Shown here in pieces: positions 49,201-61,112 of a DNA stretch of 64,000 nt (position 1 is the stretch's first letter; each line of letters opens with the position of its first letter). Made by a program: the position numbers and the translations under genes. The DNA comes from Limonium bicolor (taxonomy: Eukaryota > Streptophyta > Magnoliopsida > Caryophyllales > Plumbaginaceae): assembly GCA_023374045.1 (NCBI GenBank), contig CM041778.1:285301533-285365532 (forward strand), given 5' to 3'. The notes under the pieces were generated by a model. The model was given only the letters and a program-made list of their open reading frames with translations, searched no databases and was not told where the DNA came from.

Positions 49201-51346
49201 TGAAATACTCGAACTTAATTAGGGTGATTAAATTACTCTAATATGATATTGAGGGCCTATTAGTGCCTAATAAATCTTGGTAAGGAAATTAAATCCAAAA
49301 GAAAAGAGAAAACACTTGAAAAGCGAAAAACGCTAAATTGAGCGTTAAGTGACCCTAGGAGAAATACAACCTTAAAAAGGGTATTAAATGAATTTAAAAG
49401 GCATAATAATGCCTAGATAATATATGGGAACAATTCCCGAAGAAAACGGATTCAAATAATGTAATAAAACGCTAATAAAGCTTTAGCGCACGTTTTTCGA
49501 GAAAACCCGAAAACATGACTTTAAGTGGTCAAACGAACCCGTAAAAATTATAGTTCACTAAATAACTATAAATAAACATTAATGGGAGTATAATAAACAT
49601 CAAAATTAATTAAACGAGAAAATTCCGGAAAACGGGCCCAGTTAGTGAATAGTGCTAAACCGGGGAAATAAACGAGCGTTTTCTGTAAAAGACGAGAAAC
49701 GCCCCAACTTATATGGCTACAGTGGGGGCCGGTTTTAATATACTAGCCAGCCTCTCACACTCTCAACTAGCTAATAATATAATAGTCAAAAAGCAAAAAG
49801 TGTAAAGTGACTTATATCCCTTTTTTACTCTCTCTCCTCTCACTTTTCCCATTTCCTTCCCTCTCTCACGGTGGTCTCTCCCCCAAGCCAGCTCTCTTCT
49901 TCCTCCTCTAAGCTGGTACAAAATGGAGCTCCCCTTCCATGGTTTCCCCCACTTTCTCTTCATGCCCAAGCTTTATTTAAGCTCCAAACTCAAAAATAAC
50001 TACATATTTGTGTTCCTCTCATCAAGCCCTATCATCCTCTCTTTTCAAAATTTGAAAAGGATGAGTTTCATTCTCATGGGTATTGGCCATTTGAGGAGAA
50101 AAGCACACCATCTTGAAGCTTGAAGCTTCCTCTTTCATCCAAGGTAAAAATATCCAAAGAAAAATACATTTTTCTTCACCCTCTTGTGTTGGCCGATTTT
50201 GGAAAGTTTTAATGCCTTTATTTTTCCTTGTTTTGAGCTTCATTTCAACTCTCCAATGGTGGTGGAGTTTCCCTTTTGATTCATGAGTGAAAGCCCCTCT
50301 TAAAAAGCTCCAAAGGTAAACCCTAACTTATGACAATTTAAGTCTTTCATTTAATTAATGTATTCCAAAGGCTTAGAAGTGTAATTATATCCTTTTGTGT
50401 AATTTGGGTGTTGGAGTTTGACAACTCCATCCCCCATTTGGCCGATTTGCAAGAGAGAGAGAAGGAGAAGGTTGAAAAGAAAAGAAGGAATTGTGAATCT
50501 AAGGTAAGAAACTCACCTTGATGTCATTTTAATTGCTTTAGAATATGGGATGGGTAATTTAATGAATGAACCCAAATTTGTGAGGAAAATGTGTCTAAGG
50601 TGATAGGAAGAATTTTGTGAAATTTTATTTGAATTGAGGGCCTTGGAGCCAAATGGTGTGAGACTTGTGTTTATATTGATGTGTGGTGGATTTTAAATTG
50701 AGTTTATGTGCTGGTAGGACCCTTGTAAGGGTGTGGCTAGTTTAGGATTGAAAATGGTGAGAAATTGATGAGAGTTGATGGATTGGGAGATGTTAAATTT
50801 CTGGGGAGGTTATGGCGAAATTTCGATAGGAAATAAGTGTTTTTAGATGAGTTGGTGTATGGGGGAACTTAGGGGTTTAGTTGAGTTGAGTAGAGATGAT
50901 TGGTAACCTTGGAATGGTAAATGGAGGATGGATAAGAGAGGTGTAAAAATCTGTAGCAACATGGCTAAGAGAATCTTAGAAATTCTAGGAATGAGTTAGT
51001 GTGCAAGACTTAGGAAATGAGAGTTGGTCTTGGGTTTTAGAAGTGCAATTATGTGGGAATGAATTGTAATGGTCATTGATGGATTTTGTAAGCTTGGTAG
51101 GAGGTAAGAACAACCAAAAGGAGGTGGAAATGCACAAGTGTGCAAAATGCAAGAATGTGGAAATTGAATTTGATGAATTTGAGCAAGAATTGGGTGGAGG
51201 ATTAAACCAATGATTTGGACTGGTTTAGAGCATGTTTTATGGTGATTAATTATGTAGAAAACTTGTGGAAAGATTAGGGAAAGTTTGAGGGTGATTTAAG
51301 AGTTGATTAGGGGATGAAAAATCACCCTTGTATCAGGTTTTAGCAG

Positions 51347-51603
51347 GGTCCGGGACTTGGTTCTTGGATAATGTCCCGGACCAACCATTAAAAACAGACC
51401 GAGAGTTTATCTGCACTTGGTCCGGGACTTGAGAGATGGACAAGGTCCCGGACCACCCATGTAATTCAGGCCGAGAGTTGCTACCCATGCTTGGTCCGGG
51501 ACTTGAGTTTGGTACAAGGTCCAGGACCACTTGTTAAATCCGCCGAGAGTTAGACAATGCATTGGTCCGGGACTATAGGTAGGGACCAAGTCCCGGACCA
51601 CCC
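51347..51603 (+). repeat. Mid-LTR minisatellite (E3 LTR B)
   Basis: Four GGTCCGGGACTT-type units as in LTR A. Confidence 0.9.
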
Positions 51604-53141
51604 CCAGAATTTCACAGAAGGTGTTTTTAAGGGTTCTAAACATGAGGGATGAATGGTATTGGTTTTAGATGATGTTTAGGAGTTTTTGGTGACTTATAAA
51701 GGTCTTAAGAAGTGTAAACAAGTTGAGGAGCGATTAAGAAGGTTGTGAGTTTAACACACTTAAGTAAATCTAAGATTAATGGGTTACCGGGTTAATACGG
51801 GAGTACTAGTCTACACACCGTAGTATTTAAATGATGAAGATGTTTGAAATATTATCAGAGAATCAAGAGTAAGAATCGAGGAACGAGTGTGAACCGAGGA
51901 ACATGGGAACACCCGGTAAAGTTAACCCCGGTGAAAGGTATGATTTCCTCATGCTCTGTATCCTAACTTGGTACCCGATTTGTGTGCTTGTTTGATTGTG
52001 TGATCACCTAACAAGATAAATGCACGAATCGGATTGTGTGCACTTAATGGTGCTTGTAATGTATAGCTGTTTGCTGGATCGAATTTAAACCAAGTTTGTA
52101 TAATTCATGAAATGGATGAATGATGAATGACTCGCTTGTAAGTGGTTGTGTATTAGTAGTTCGACTCATAGTTGAGTCTTGTATGACTAGAGACTCGAAG
52201 AAAGAGTCATGATGTGAAATAACGAAAGTGAGGTAACCCATGGAAACCATCAATTAATGGACAACGATAAATCAAGCTTAAACATTTACTCGAAATGAGA
52301 ACAAGCGACACACGAGACTAGAGAACGTCCGTAACATGAATAGTTGACCTCTTATGCAAGGATGGGACTCAATGTTAGAAAATGAACATAATTCCTAAGT
52401 AATGGAAGTGTAGGGGCGACCCGTAAATCGGCAGATACAACGAGATAGAAAAATCTCTTAAGTTGTATGATAGCATCGTGGGAGATGCGGCTGACTGATA
52501 TATATACATGTACTTATATATAAGTATCTATTATTACTAACCCGAGAGTTGGGTTAGGGGGATTATGAGTCACGCGTGCAAGGAAAAGGAAGCAACAGAG
52601 CGTATGTTTCCGAATCCGTGGTCGAACTCCCTTGTTACTGGGCCGTGTGCCACATAGTGGTGCCCTGCGGGGCCGTGTGCCACATAGTGGTGCCCGACTG
52701 GAGTAAGACCGGCAGAGCTTACCCGTCTAAAGAGGTAATCTGGGTATTATGGGAAGGAAGAGGGAACATGAGAGAATGTTTCTAACTCCGTATTACGATT
52801 ATAAAAGCCCGGTGGTGAGACCTATATATGTCTCTGCCCGGAGGCCCGTGAGGCTTAACCTAAAATTATTCAAGAGTAGAATAATTAAGAAACTAGATCG
52901 GGACCGAGGGTGTCTAATGATCTAGGAGTTAAGTAAACTACCCGGTAGGGGTGGAAGCTTGGTAAATGACGAGAATGAAACTCACTTGAGATATGGTCTC
53001 TCAAGGTTTAAGAATAAGGTAAATGAATTTAATGAGCTGGATGGGATATCTGTGTGGATAGTATTCCTGGATTGAATGTGGAGTGTTGTGTGAAGGTACA
53101 TGTATGATGTATTGTTGTATTGCATGATGTTTGAATTAAAA

Positions 53142-53256
53142 TGAACCGCATGCTCTCGACCAAATAGTCGGCGTACCCTCGCTAGTACGCGGGGTATGCG
53201 GAAGTCATATTCAGCGTAAGCTGAGCCCCTAGGGGCAACGTTTTTAGTGTGCAGGT
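53142..53256 (+). promoter_or_regulatory. Conserved LTR hairpin block (E3 LTR B)
   Basis: Same parts as 43660-43775, including GAGCCCCTAGGGGC and GTGTGCAG|GTACC. Confidence 0.55.
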
Positions 53257-53768
53257 ACCCGAAGCGCCATGATCACGGTAAGAGACCGACAGCTAAGCTT
53301 GGATAGCTAGAAGTGAAGTATAGATAGTAGTGATTTGTATAGGGCTTGTAGCCGGTCACCGTTCGAGAGTAGGACGGGGTTGTGATTAAGCAAGGGTAGT
53401 CGGTAATTATTTGTATTGTTGTATTATGGAAATGTAAGACCGAAAGGTCATCAGTAATGTCGGAAATTGTAGATACTCGGTATAGAGTTAAATGGAGATT
53501 GTATTGTATATCATGGGATTGAAGGTTGTATTTGGGTTGAGAATTGATATGGAGATGAGATGCATCATTTTGTTTAGTATACTCGGTAAGGACCCATCAG
53601 ACCGATAGTGTGTTGTATTGTTTGTTTGGAATTGGCCTTGTTAGTCACGTGGGTGGCTAACGGCATTGTTTCACCCCCGGTTGTATTAGAATTTCCGCTG
53701 CTGGTGTTTTGATAATGGAGACGGGTTAAGAATAATGGCGAGATTACCGGTAGGGGTGTTACAAAAAG

Positions 53769-53796
53769 TGGTATCAGAGCGAAGTATTGCTCTGAT
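53769..53796 (+). promoter_or_regulatory. E3 primer-binding site B within a hairpin
   Basis: TGGTATCAGAGC (53769-53780), full match to the usual tRNA-Met PBS. ATCAGAGCGA pairs with TTGCTCTGAT through one G-T pair, loop AGTA. Confidence 0.93.
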
Positions 53797-56700
53797 GGTC
53801 TAAACACCGAGTCTAGGAAAATACCGAGTTAGGAATTAGAGACTTAGGGCTAAGGGTTGAGTGTTAGCGTGGGAGGTATGCTAGATAGGAACTTCCGGTA
53901 TGATCTGGATACCTACATAACCAGTCCCGCCCTCCGCAACCCCGTAATAAAGTTGGGGAAAGAACGCTAGGGAGATGGAAAGACCTCTCATACTCGGGTT
54001 AACCCGATCTGGCTGTTGTAAACAAACTTTGTAAGAGAAAGAACCAGTCATACGGTAGATTCCAAGAACAGGAAATCCCGAAGACGGTTCCCGTTTCAAC
54101 GGCAATAACCGTACTGAACGGCAGTATATTGAGAAATCCTAAATACAGGATAATGGAATTTGCGGCACCATGGGGCGACATGCTTCGCAGTCGCGAGAAC
54201 CATGCGCAGCCAACAAGAAGGGAAGCATAGCTACATAATGAGCAGAACAGCAGAGTAACAGAACCGAGACAAGAGAGTCTACGGACTGTAATGTATGACA
54301 ATATCGTCAACGGTAAACAAACCAACTATGGTATTAGTCAAGGTTGGATTAACTCCAAACCTACAACGCCAAAAGGGCGGTAATACCCGAATAACATAGT
54401 GCAGACAACTATAAGGATGTTCATGAAACTTACACCAACAGGACTACGATGTAGCTCCTAAGGGTTAGACAAGCCTCAGTAACCACCATTAAGGTGTGGG
54501 AACGGGCAACAAAACAAAATACACGGAGTACCACAAGGGTCGGGAAGCCCCGAAATATCGACAACTTTGTCAAGAATACTGAGAGAGTACTCAGGAATTG
54601 ATCACTAAGATCGAAATGGATGGAAGAGCCAATAAAACCACCAAGTATGGATGGAAAACAATACCACAACCGGTATAAGGTAACCTAAAAACCGACGTAC
54701 TTACGCACTTGCCAAGGCAAGTGCAGTAGCAACAAGACAAGTTGGAGGACGTTAAATGACTAACAAGTACTTACTAAGCACCATCATGGAGGTGGAAGCA
54801 ATCATAGGATCGTCAATCCTAAGAAATTGAAGAATCAACCTTGGAAAGGCCTAACGGCCCGACCATTACATTAACGAATATACCAGTCAGTAGGAGGCTG
54901 TACTTGGTCAAACACCGCAGGCATGGCAATGCCATGAGGATTTTCTTTCAAACTCAAAAAATTTTACTTTCAAAACCCAGAGCTTTTCTTAATAACCGCA
55001 ACCCTTTTCTTTTAAACCTCAGTTTTAAAACCAAACCAGAGAATCACGGTGAGTATCATAGAATGATACAAGAGGAGTTGACAATAGAATACTTCACCTA
55101 GGCGTGTGACGAACACTACGAGTGTACCCAAATACGGGATGTGGGACGACCGCACTTTGTAGGAGCTTGCGGGCCTGACAGACCCTTTTTTTGAGATAGT
55201 CAGGTAAGTGGTAATGTACCAATATGGTACCCCACGTATGTATACATGTAGTGTACGAAACACGGAAAGTAGTCAGCTCCGTTCTACGGACCATAAGGTA
55301 AATGCAAACCAAAACAGTTGAATACCTCAAATAATCGAAGAAACCCAGATTAGCTTACAAGCTAAAGGAGACAAGAATCCATTCTAGGAGGACATTAAGA
55401 GCTAGAAAGTGCGAGGAACACTAGCAATTGACTAAAGACATTGGATATGTCTCAAGAATTTGAAACAAAAGCATGAAATAGCCGGAATGAATACCCGGTC
55501 TAAACACAGTAAGGCAAATGCCTAGCATGAACACATCAATGTTCAATGAACGGGATGGGATTCCCAGAACAAGGTGAAATACCAAGAGTGATCCTATAAG
55601 GTACTGGAGAATACCATTCACCACCGAAAGGAATACTAAACCAGTTATAACATAAGGAAAAACATCAATGGTCTACCCTAAGAATGGGAGACGTTGTAAC
55701 CCTTGACGGGGCAGATTGAAATCCAGAACCGCAATGCGGAGTAAATTAAACATTCTCATAAATGTTAGCCAAGGGTAATGGCACAACTTAGCAACACCCG
55801 GGAGCAATCCTTGAAGGGTGTAGATTAATGTCGTGATAAAGACACAAGTATTTCAATGAACACTCGGTTAGAACACCGAAGGGATCCCACTTACCAAGGG
55901 ATACCCTAGATTAATAAATGATGCCGATCAATACCAAGATACATAACGGGACATCCAACGGACAGAAGCATGATGCAATGATCCTATCATGGAGCCCAGT
56001 GTTACATCCAAGCCATTTTATGGTATATGGTGAAGCAATGCTTGTGATCTGCCTAAGATGAGCAGAGCTCTAAGCGATGTGGCAGAATGCCATCAACCTA
56101 CTACAGGACACAACCCAACGGTTGTAAAAACCAATGTAAACCATATAGAGAGTTGCCAAGAACGGCACCAGTGAGGATTGTTTAATAAATAACGAGCAAA
56201 GATACCCCTCGTTAAGGTGGTACCGCAAGAGCGGTGAACATACAGATCCCAAAGAAGAGGATACCGCCAATAAAGTCTGAAAATATATCCCTTTCAGAAC
56301 TACTAATGTAGTGAAGCTTGAGCATCAAGTCATTGCCAAGCGAAAATTGTAACAAATGAAGCCAAAGAAAGCTTAATAGCAATTATTGGAAACTAAGGAG
56401 TAACCGGTTAAGGGAAATATCGTATGTGTGTAACGTGAAGTATAAGTAAATAACGCGCAAGGAGCAAAGAAATATAAATGGTGAACCACGGTATAAATGG
56501 TGGTAGAACATGAGCAGAAGCTAATGAAATAGCGGATGCCATGGAAACCAATGTTGTAAACAAATACGAACATGGTGCGCAGCAAGCAACCAACTCATGT
56601 GAATAAATCATACAATGAGATGGAGTTGATGAGTAAAGATGGTAGACAGACCGAGAACCAAGGACAATATTCATTCCTATTGCTAATCTCATAAGAGATT

Positions 56701-57487
56701 TACTGCCAAGTGTTTACGCTTCTGCACTCTGTAGGACTGAGTGTTTTGGTATTGCACTTGTGCAGTAATGATCAAGTGGGATAGCTAGAAAGTTAGGAAG
56801 GTGATAATTGTGGTAAAAGTGGAAGGAAACTTACGAAGTAAAAAGGACCGACGCATAGAAAATGCAAGGTCGTACGACTAAAGAACACTTGTACAAACCA
56901 GTTTAGTGGGCATAAGTCAGAAGCTACTGACGACAGAGGAAGCACCACAACCAAGTAGTGGCTCAACCTCAACCGACAACAACTCAGGAGAACCAAATGA
57001 ATAATCACTCAAGTACACAATAGTATGTACATTGATTCCAGAGAGCTGGATAAAAACCTGTAACTCATTGAGTTCACGCACGGTAAAAGAATACCACGCT
57101 TGATTAATAAACCTTATTCCCAAGAATAAAAAGGGATGAAAAGGGTGATGTATAATACATTAAGCATAACGTGAAGGGTAAACAAACCCTAGATTATCAG
57201 GGTCGCAGAGCAGAAGCTAGTGGGCCCAAATTCTAAGGTTTAATACACCTAGTGGATGAATGCATAATTATCTATGCCTTGAAGCCTTTAAGGCTAGAAC
57301 CGAACCCGGTTACGAGTGAAATAAACTCCGATGAGAATTCTTGGTGCAGGGACTACCCAATGATATGGTTAAGACCCTTTGACCAGAATACATTGTATAA
57401 TAGACCGCATGGAAGTTAGAACACCCCACGAAGGCTGAACGCCTTACACCTATGTCCAATGCGGACACATGGTAGATTACGTGGGCG

Positions 57488-57514
57488 TAATCCCTCTTTA
57501 AGGGGGGTAGAGCG
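57488..57514 (+). promoter_or_regulatory. Second PPT-like tract, E3 interior B
   Basis: Same motif and relative position as 47986-48012. Confidence 0.6.
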
Positions 57515-58327
57515 AAAATCGCGAAATGTATGTTTCACGTGGTAAGGGCGTAAACTACTATGCGCATTGCGTAAAAGGAATTGTTTTGATGATGGGTACT
57601 TATGTTATGCAAACATTTGTACTCATTCATTGTGGGAATTATGTTTATTCGTGAGATTGGAAGTGGAAAGGAGTATTGATTGTGAAAATTTGAGGTGAAT
57701 GGAGTAGAGAAACTCCATGGGGAATGAGAACCCCAGTTGGTAATATTTTGGGAGATGAGTATATTTGGGAAATTTATTGAGAATAAATCGGTATGAAACC
57801 GATGTTGAATCTAGTGGGGATTAGGTTCCCAAGATGAATTGGGTTGATTTAATTTGTGAACATCTGAAGGATAGAAAACTAATTGGCATTATGTGGTTGA
57901 ATTTCTTAGGTAAAGTAGTTGCAGGTAAGTAAGCAACAATTTATGAGTAGGTGTGAAACTGACGTAGAACGTAGTAGGAATTGATTCCTTGGTGGTTGAT
58001 TGAAGATAATTGAGGATGATTGATGGACCGAGTTCCATCGCTTGGAGATGTTTTGCTTTGTTTTCAAGACTAGAAAGATTAAGAAGATAGAAAATGGTAA
58101 ATGATTGAATTACATGTTTGTTTGAAATAGAAGTGCGAAGTCGAACTTGATTTACTAGTGATCAAGGGAGATGAAACACAATTGGGCGGAGAGATAGTTC
58201 ATCACTGATGCTGATCACATCGGGGTTGAATGATTCTTGAGGCTCCCTGTAAGTGGTCATAAGTAATCCTGCTAGGATAAATGTAGTGAGCATGGTTTGG
58301 GTAGTGTGAATTGTACTGTTTTGTATG

Positions 58328-58568
58328 CTTGTGTTGTGTTGGCATGTACACACGGTTTAATTGCACTAGGATAGTTATTCGGTGTTGCACCGGTATGTGC
58401 ATGGCTGACAATTGTTTTGCGTTGCACTGGTATGTGCGGGGTAAATTGTTTTGTGACGTACATATGTACGCACGTTTGTATGGTACTAGATGTATGTTGT
58501 GTGGTGTTGGTATGTACCCACGGTTGTAAATTGCTTGTTAACTGATTTGGTGTGTACCGGTATGTACA
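58328..58568 (+). repeat. Degenerate tandem repeat near the 3' end of interior B
   Basis: Counterpart of 48832-49078 with a few small deletions. Confidence 0.75.
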
Positions 58569-58660
58569 CAATGGCTGGACTGACTTTGAGCTTGTAGGGT
58601 TATAGAGATAATGACCTCGGCACACGAGATGTCTAAATGACAAACAATCTTAGACTCACT

Positions 58661-58694
58661 AACTTTGTGGGCAAAGTTCTTTAGGGGGGTAGAT
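58661..58694 (+). promoter_or_regulatory. E3 polypurine tract B and adjacent hairpin
   Basis: AACTTTG / CAAAGTT stem (58661-58678), then TTAGGGGGGTAGAT up to the LTR start at 58695; one purine of copy A is replaced by deletion. Confidence 0.9.
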
Positions 58695-60856
58695 TGAAAT
58701 AATCTGAACTTAATTAGGGTGATTAAATTACTCTAATACGATATTGAGGGCCTATTAGTGCCTAATAAATCTTGGTAAGGAAAATAAATCCAAAAAAAAG
58801 AGAAAACGCTTGAAAAGCGAAAAACGCTAAATTGAGCGTTAAGTGATCCTAGGAGAAATACAACTTTAAAAAGGGTATTAAATGAATTTAAAAGGCTTAA
58901 TAATGCCTAGATAATATATGGGAACAATTCCCGAAGAAAACGGATTCAAATAATGTAATAAACGCTAATAAAGCTTTAGTGCACGTTTTTCGAGAAAACC
59001 CGAAAACGTGACTTTAAGTGGTCAAACGAACCCGTAAAAATTATAGTTCATTAAATAACTATAAATAAACATTAATGGGAGTATAATAAACATCAAATTA
59101 ATTAAACGAGAAAATTCCAGAAAACGGGCCTAGATAGTGAATAGTGCTAAACCGGGGAAATAAACGAGTGTTTTCTGTAAAACGAGAAACGCCCCAACTT
59201 ATATGGCTACAGTGGGGGCCGATTTTAATATACTAGCCAGCCTCTTTCACACACTCTCAACTAGCTAATTAATATAATAGTCAAAAAGCAAAAAGTGTAA
59301 AGTGACTTATATCCCTTTTTTACTCTTTTTCTCTCACTTTTCCCATTTCCTTCCCTCTCTCACGGTGGTCTCTCCCCCAAGCCAGCTCTCTTCTTCCTCC
59401 TCTAAGCTGGTACGAAATGGAGCTCCCCTTCCATGGTTTCCCCCACTTTCTCTTCATTCCCAAGCTTTATTTAAGCTCCAAACTCAAAAATAACTACATA
59501 TTTGTGTTCCTCTCATCAAGCCCTATCATCCTCTCTTTTCAAAATTTGAAAAGGATGAGTTTAATTCTCATGGGTATTGGCCATTTGAGGAGAAAAGCAC
59601 ACCATCTTGAAGCTTGAAGCTTGAAGCTTCCTCTTTCATCCAAGGTAAAAATATCCAAAGAAAAATACATTTTTCTTCACCCTCTTGTGTTGGCCGATTT
59701 TGGAAAGTTTTAATGCCTTTATTTTTCCTTGTTTTGAGCTTCATTTCAACTCTCCAATGGTGGTGGAGTTTCCCTTTTGATTCATGAGAGAAAGCCCCTC
59801 TTAAAAAGCTCCAAAGGTAAACCCCAACTTATGACAATTTAAGTCTTTCATTTAATTAATGTATTCCAAAGGCTTAGAAGTGTAATTATATCCTTTTGTG
59901 TAATTTGGGTATTGGGATGGAGTTTGACAACTCCATCCCCCATTTGGCCAATTTGCCCAAGAGAGAGAGAAGGAGAAGGTTGGAAAAGAAAAGAAGGAAT
60001 TGTGAATCTAAGGTAAGAAACTCACCTTGATGTCATTTTAATTGCTTTAGAATATGGGATGGGTAATTTAATGAATGAACCCAAATTTGTGAGGAAAATG
60101 TGTTCTAAGGTGATAGGAAGAAGTTTGTGAAATTTTGTTTGAATTGAGGGCCTTGGAGCCAAATGGTGTGAGACTTGTGTTTATATTGATGTGTGGTGGA
60201 TTTTAAATTGAGTTTATGTGCTGGTAGGACCCTTGTAAGGGTGTGGCTAGTTTAGGATTGAAAATGGTGAGAAATTGATGAGAGTTGATGGATTGGGAGA
60301 TGTTAAATTTCTGGGGAGGTTATGGCGAAATTTCGATAGGAAATAAGTGTTTTTAGATGACTTGGTGTATGGGGGAACTTAGGGGTTTAGTTGAGTTGAG
60401 TAGAGATGATTGGTAACCTTGGAATGGTAAATGGAGGATGGATAAGAGAGGTGTAAAAATCTATAGCAACATGGCTAAGAGAATCTTAGAAATTCTAGGA
60501 ATGAGTTAGTGTGCAAGACTTAGGAAATGAGAGTTGGTCTTGGGTTTTAGAAGTGCAATTATGTGGGAATGAATTGTAATGGTCATTGATGGATTTTGTA
60601 AGCTTGGTAGGAGGTAAGAACAACCAAAAGGAGGTGGAAATGCACAAGTGTGCAAAATGCAAGAATGTGGAAATTGAATTTGATGAATTTGAGCAAGAAT
60701 TGGGTGGAGGATTAAACCAATGATTTGAACTGGTTTAGAGCATGTTTTATGGTGATTAATTATGTAGAAAACTTGTGGAAAGATTAGGGAAAGTTTGAGG
60801 GTGATTTAAGAGTTGATTAGGGGATGAAAAATCACCCTTGTAGCAGGTTTTAGCAG

Positions 60857-61112
60857 GGTCCGGGACTTGGTCCTTGGATAAAGTCCCAGACCAACCATTA
60901 AAAATAGACCGAGAGTTTATCCTGCACTTGGTCCGGGACTTGAGAGATGGACAAGGTCCCGGACCACCCATGTAATTCAGGCCGAGAGTTGCTACCCATG
61001 CTTGGTCCGGGACTTGAGTTTGGTACAAGGTCCAGGACCACTTGTTAAATCCGCCTGAGAGTTAGACAATGCATTGGTCCGGGACTATAGGTAGGGACCA
61101 AGTCCCGGACCA
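60857..61112 (+). repeat. Mid-LTR minisatellite (E3 LTR C)
   Basis: Four GGTCCGGGACTT-type units. Confidence 0.9.

Larger units (their letters stand above)
49201..53763 (+). repeat. E3 LTR B (shared central LTR)
   Basis: 4563 bp. Acts as 3' LTR of interior A and 5' LTR of interior B. Diagnostic indels (for example TTAGGGGTTTAG near 50867 and GATGATTGGTAACC near 50894) are shared with LTR C, not A. Confidence 0.95.
53764..58694 (+). other. E3 interior B, no recognisable protein
   Basis: 4931 bp, nearly identical to 44274-49200, with the 86-codon frame repeated at 54841-55101. No retroviral domain on either strand. Confidence 0.85.
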
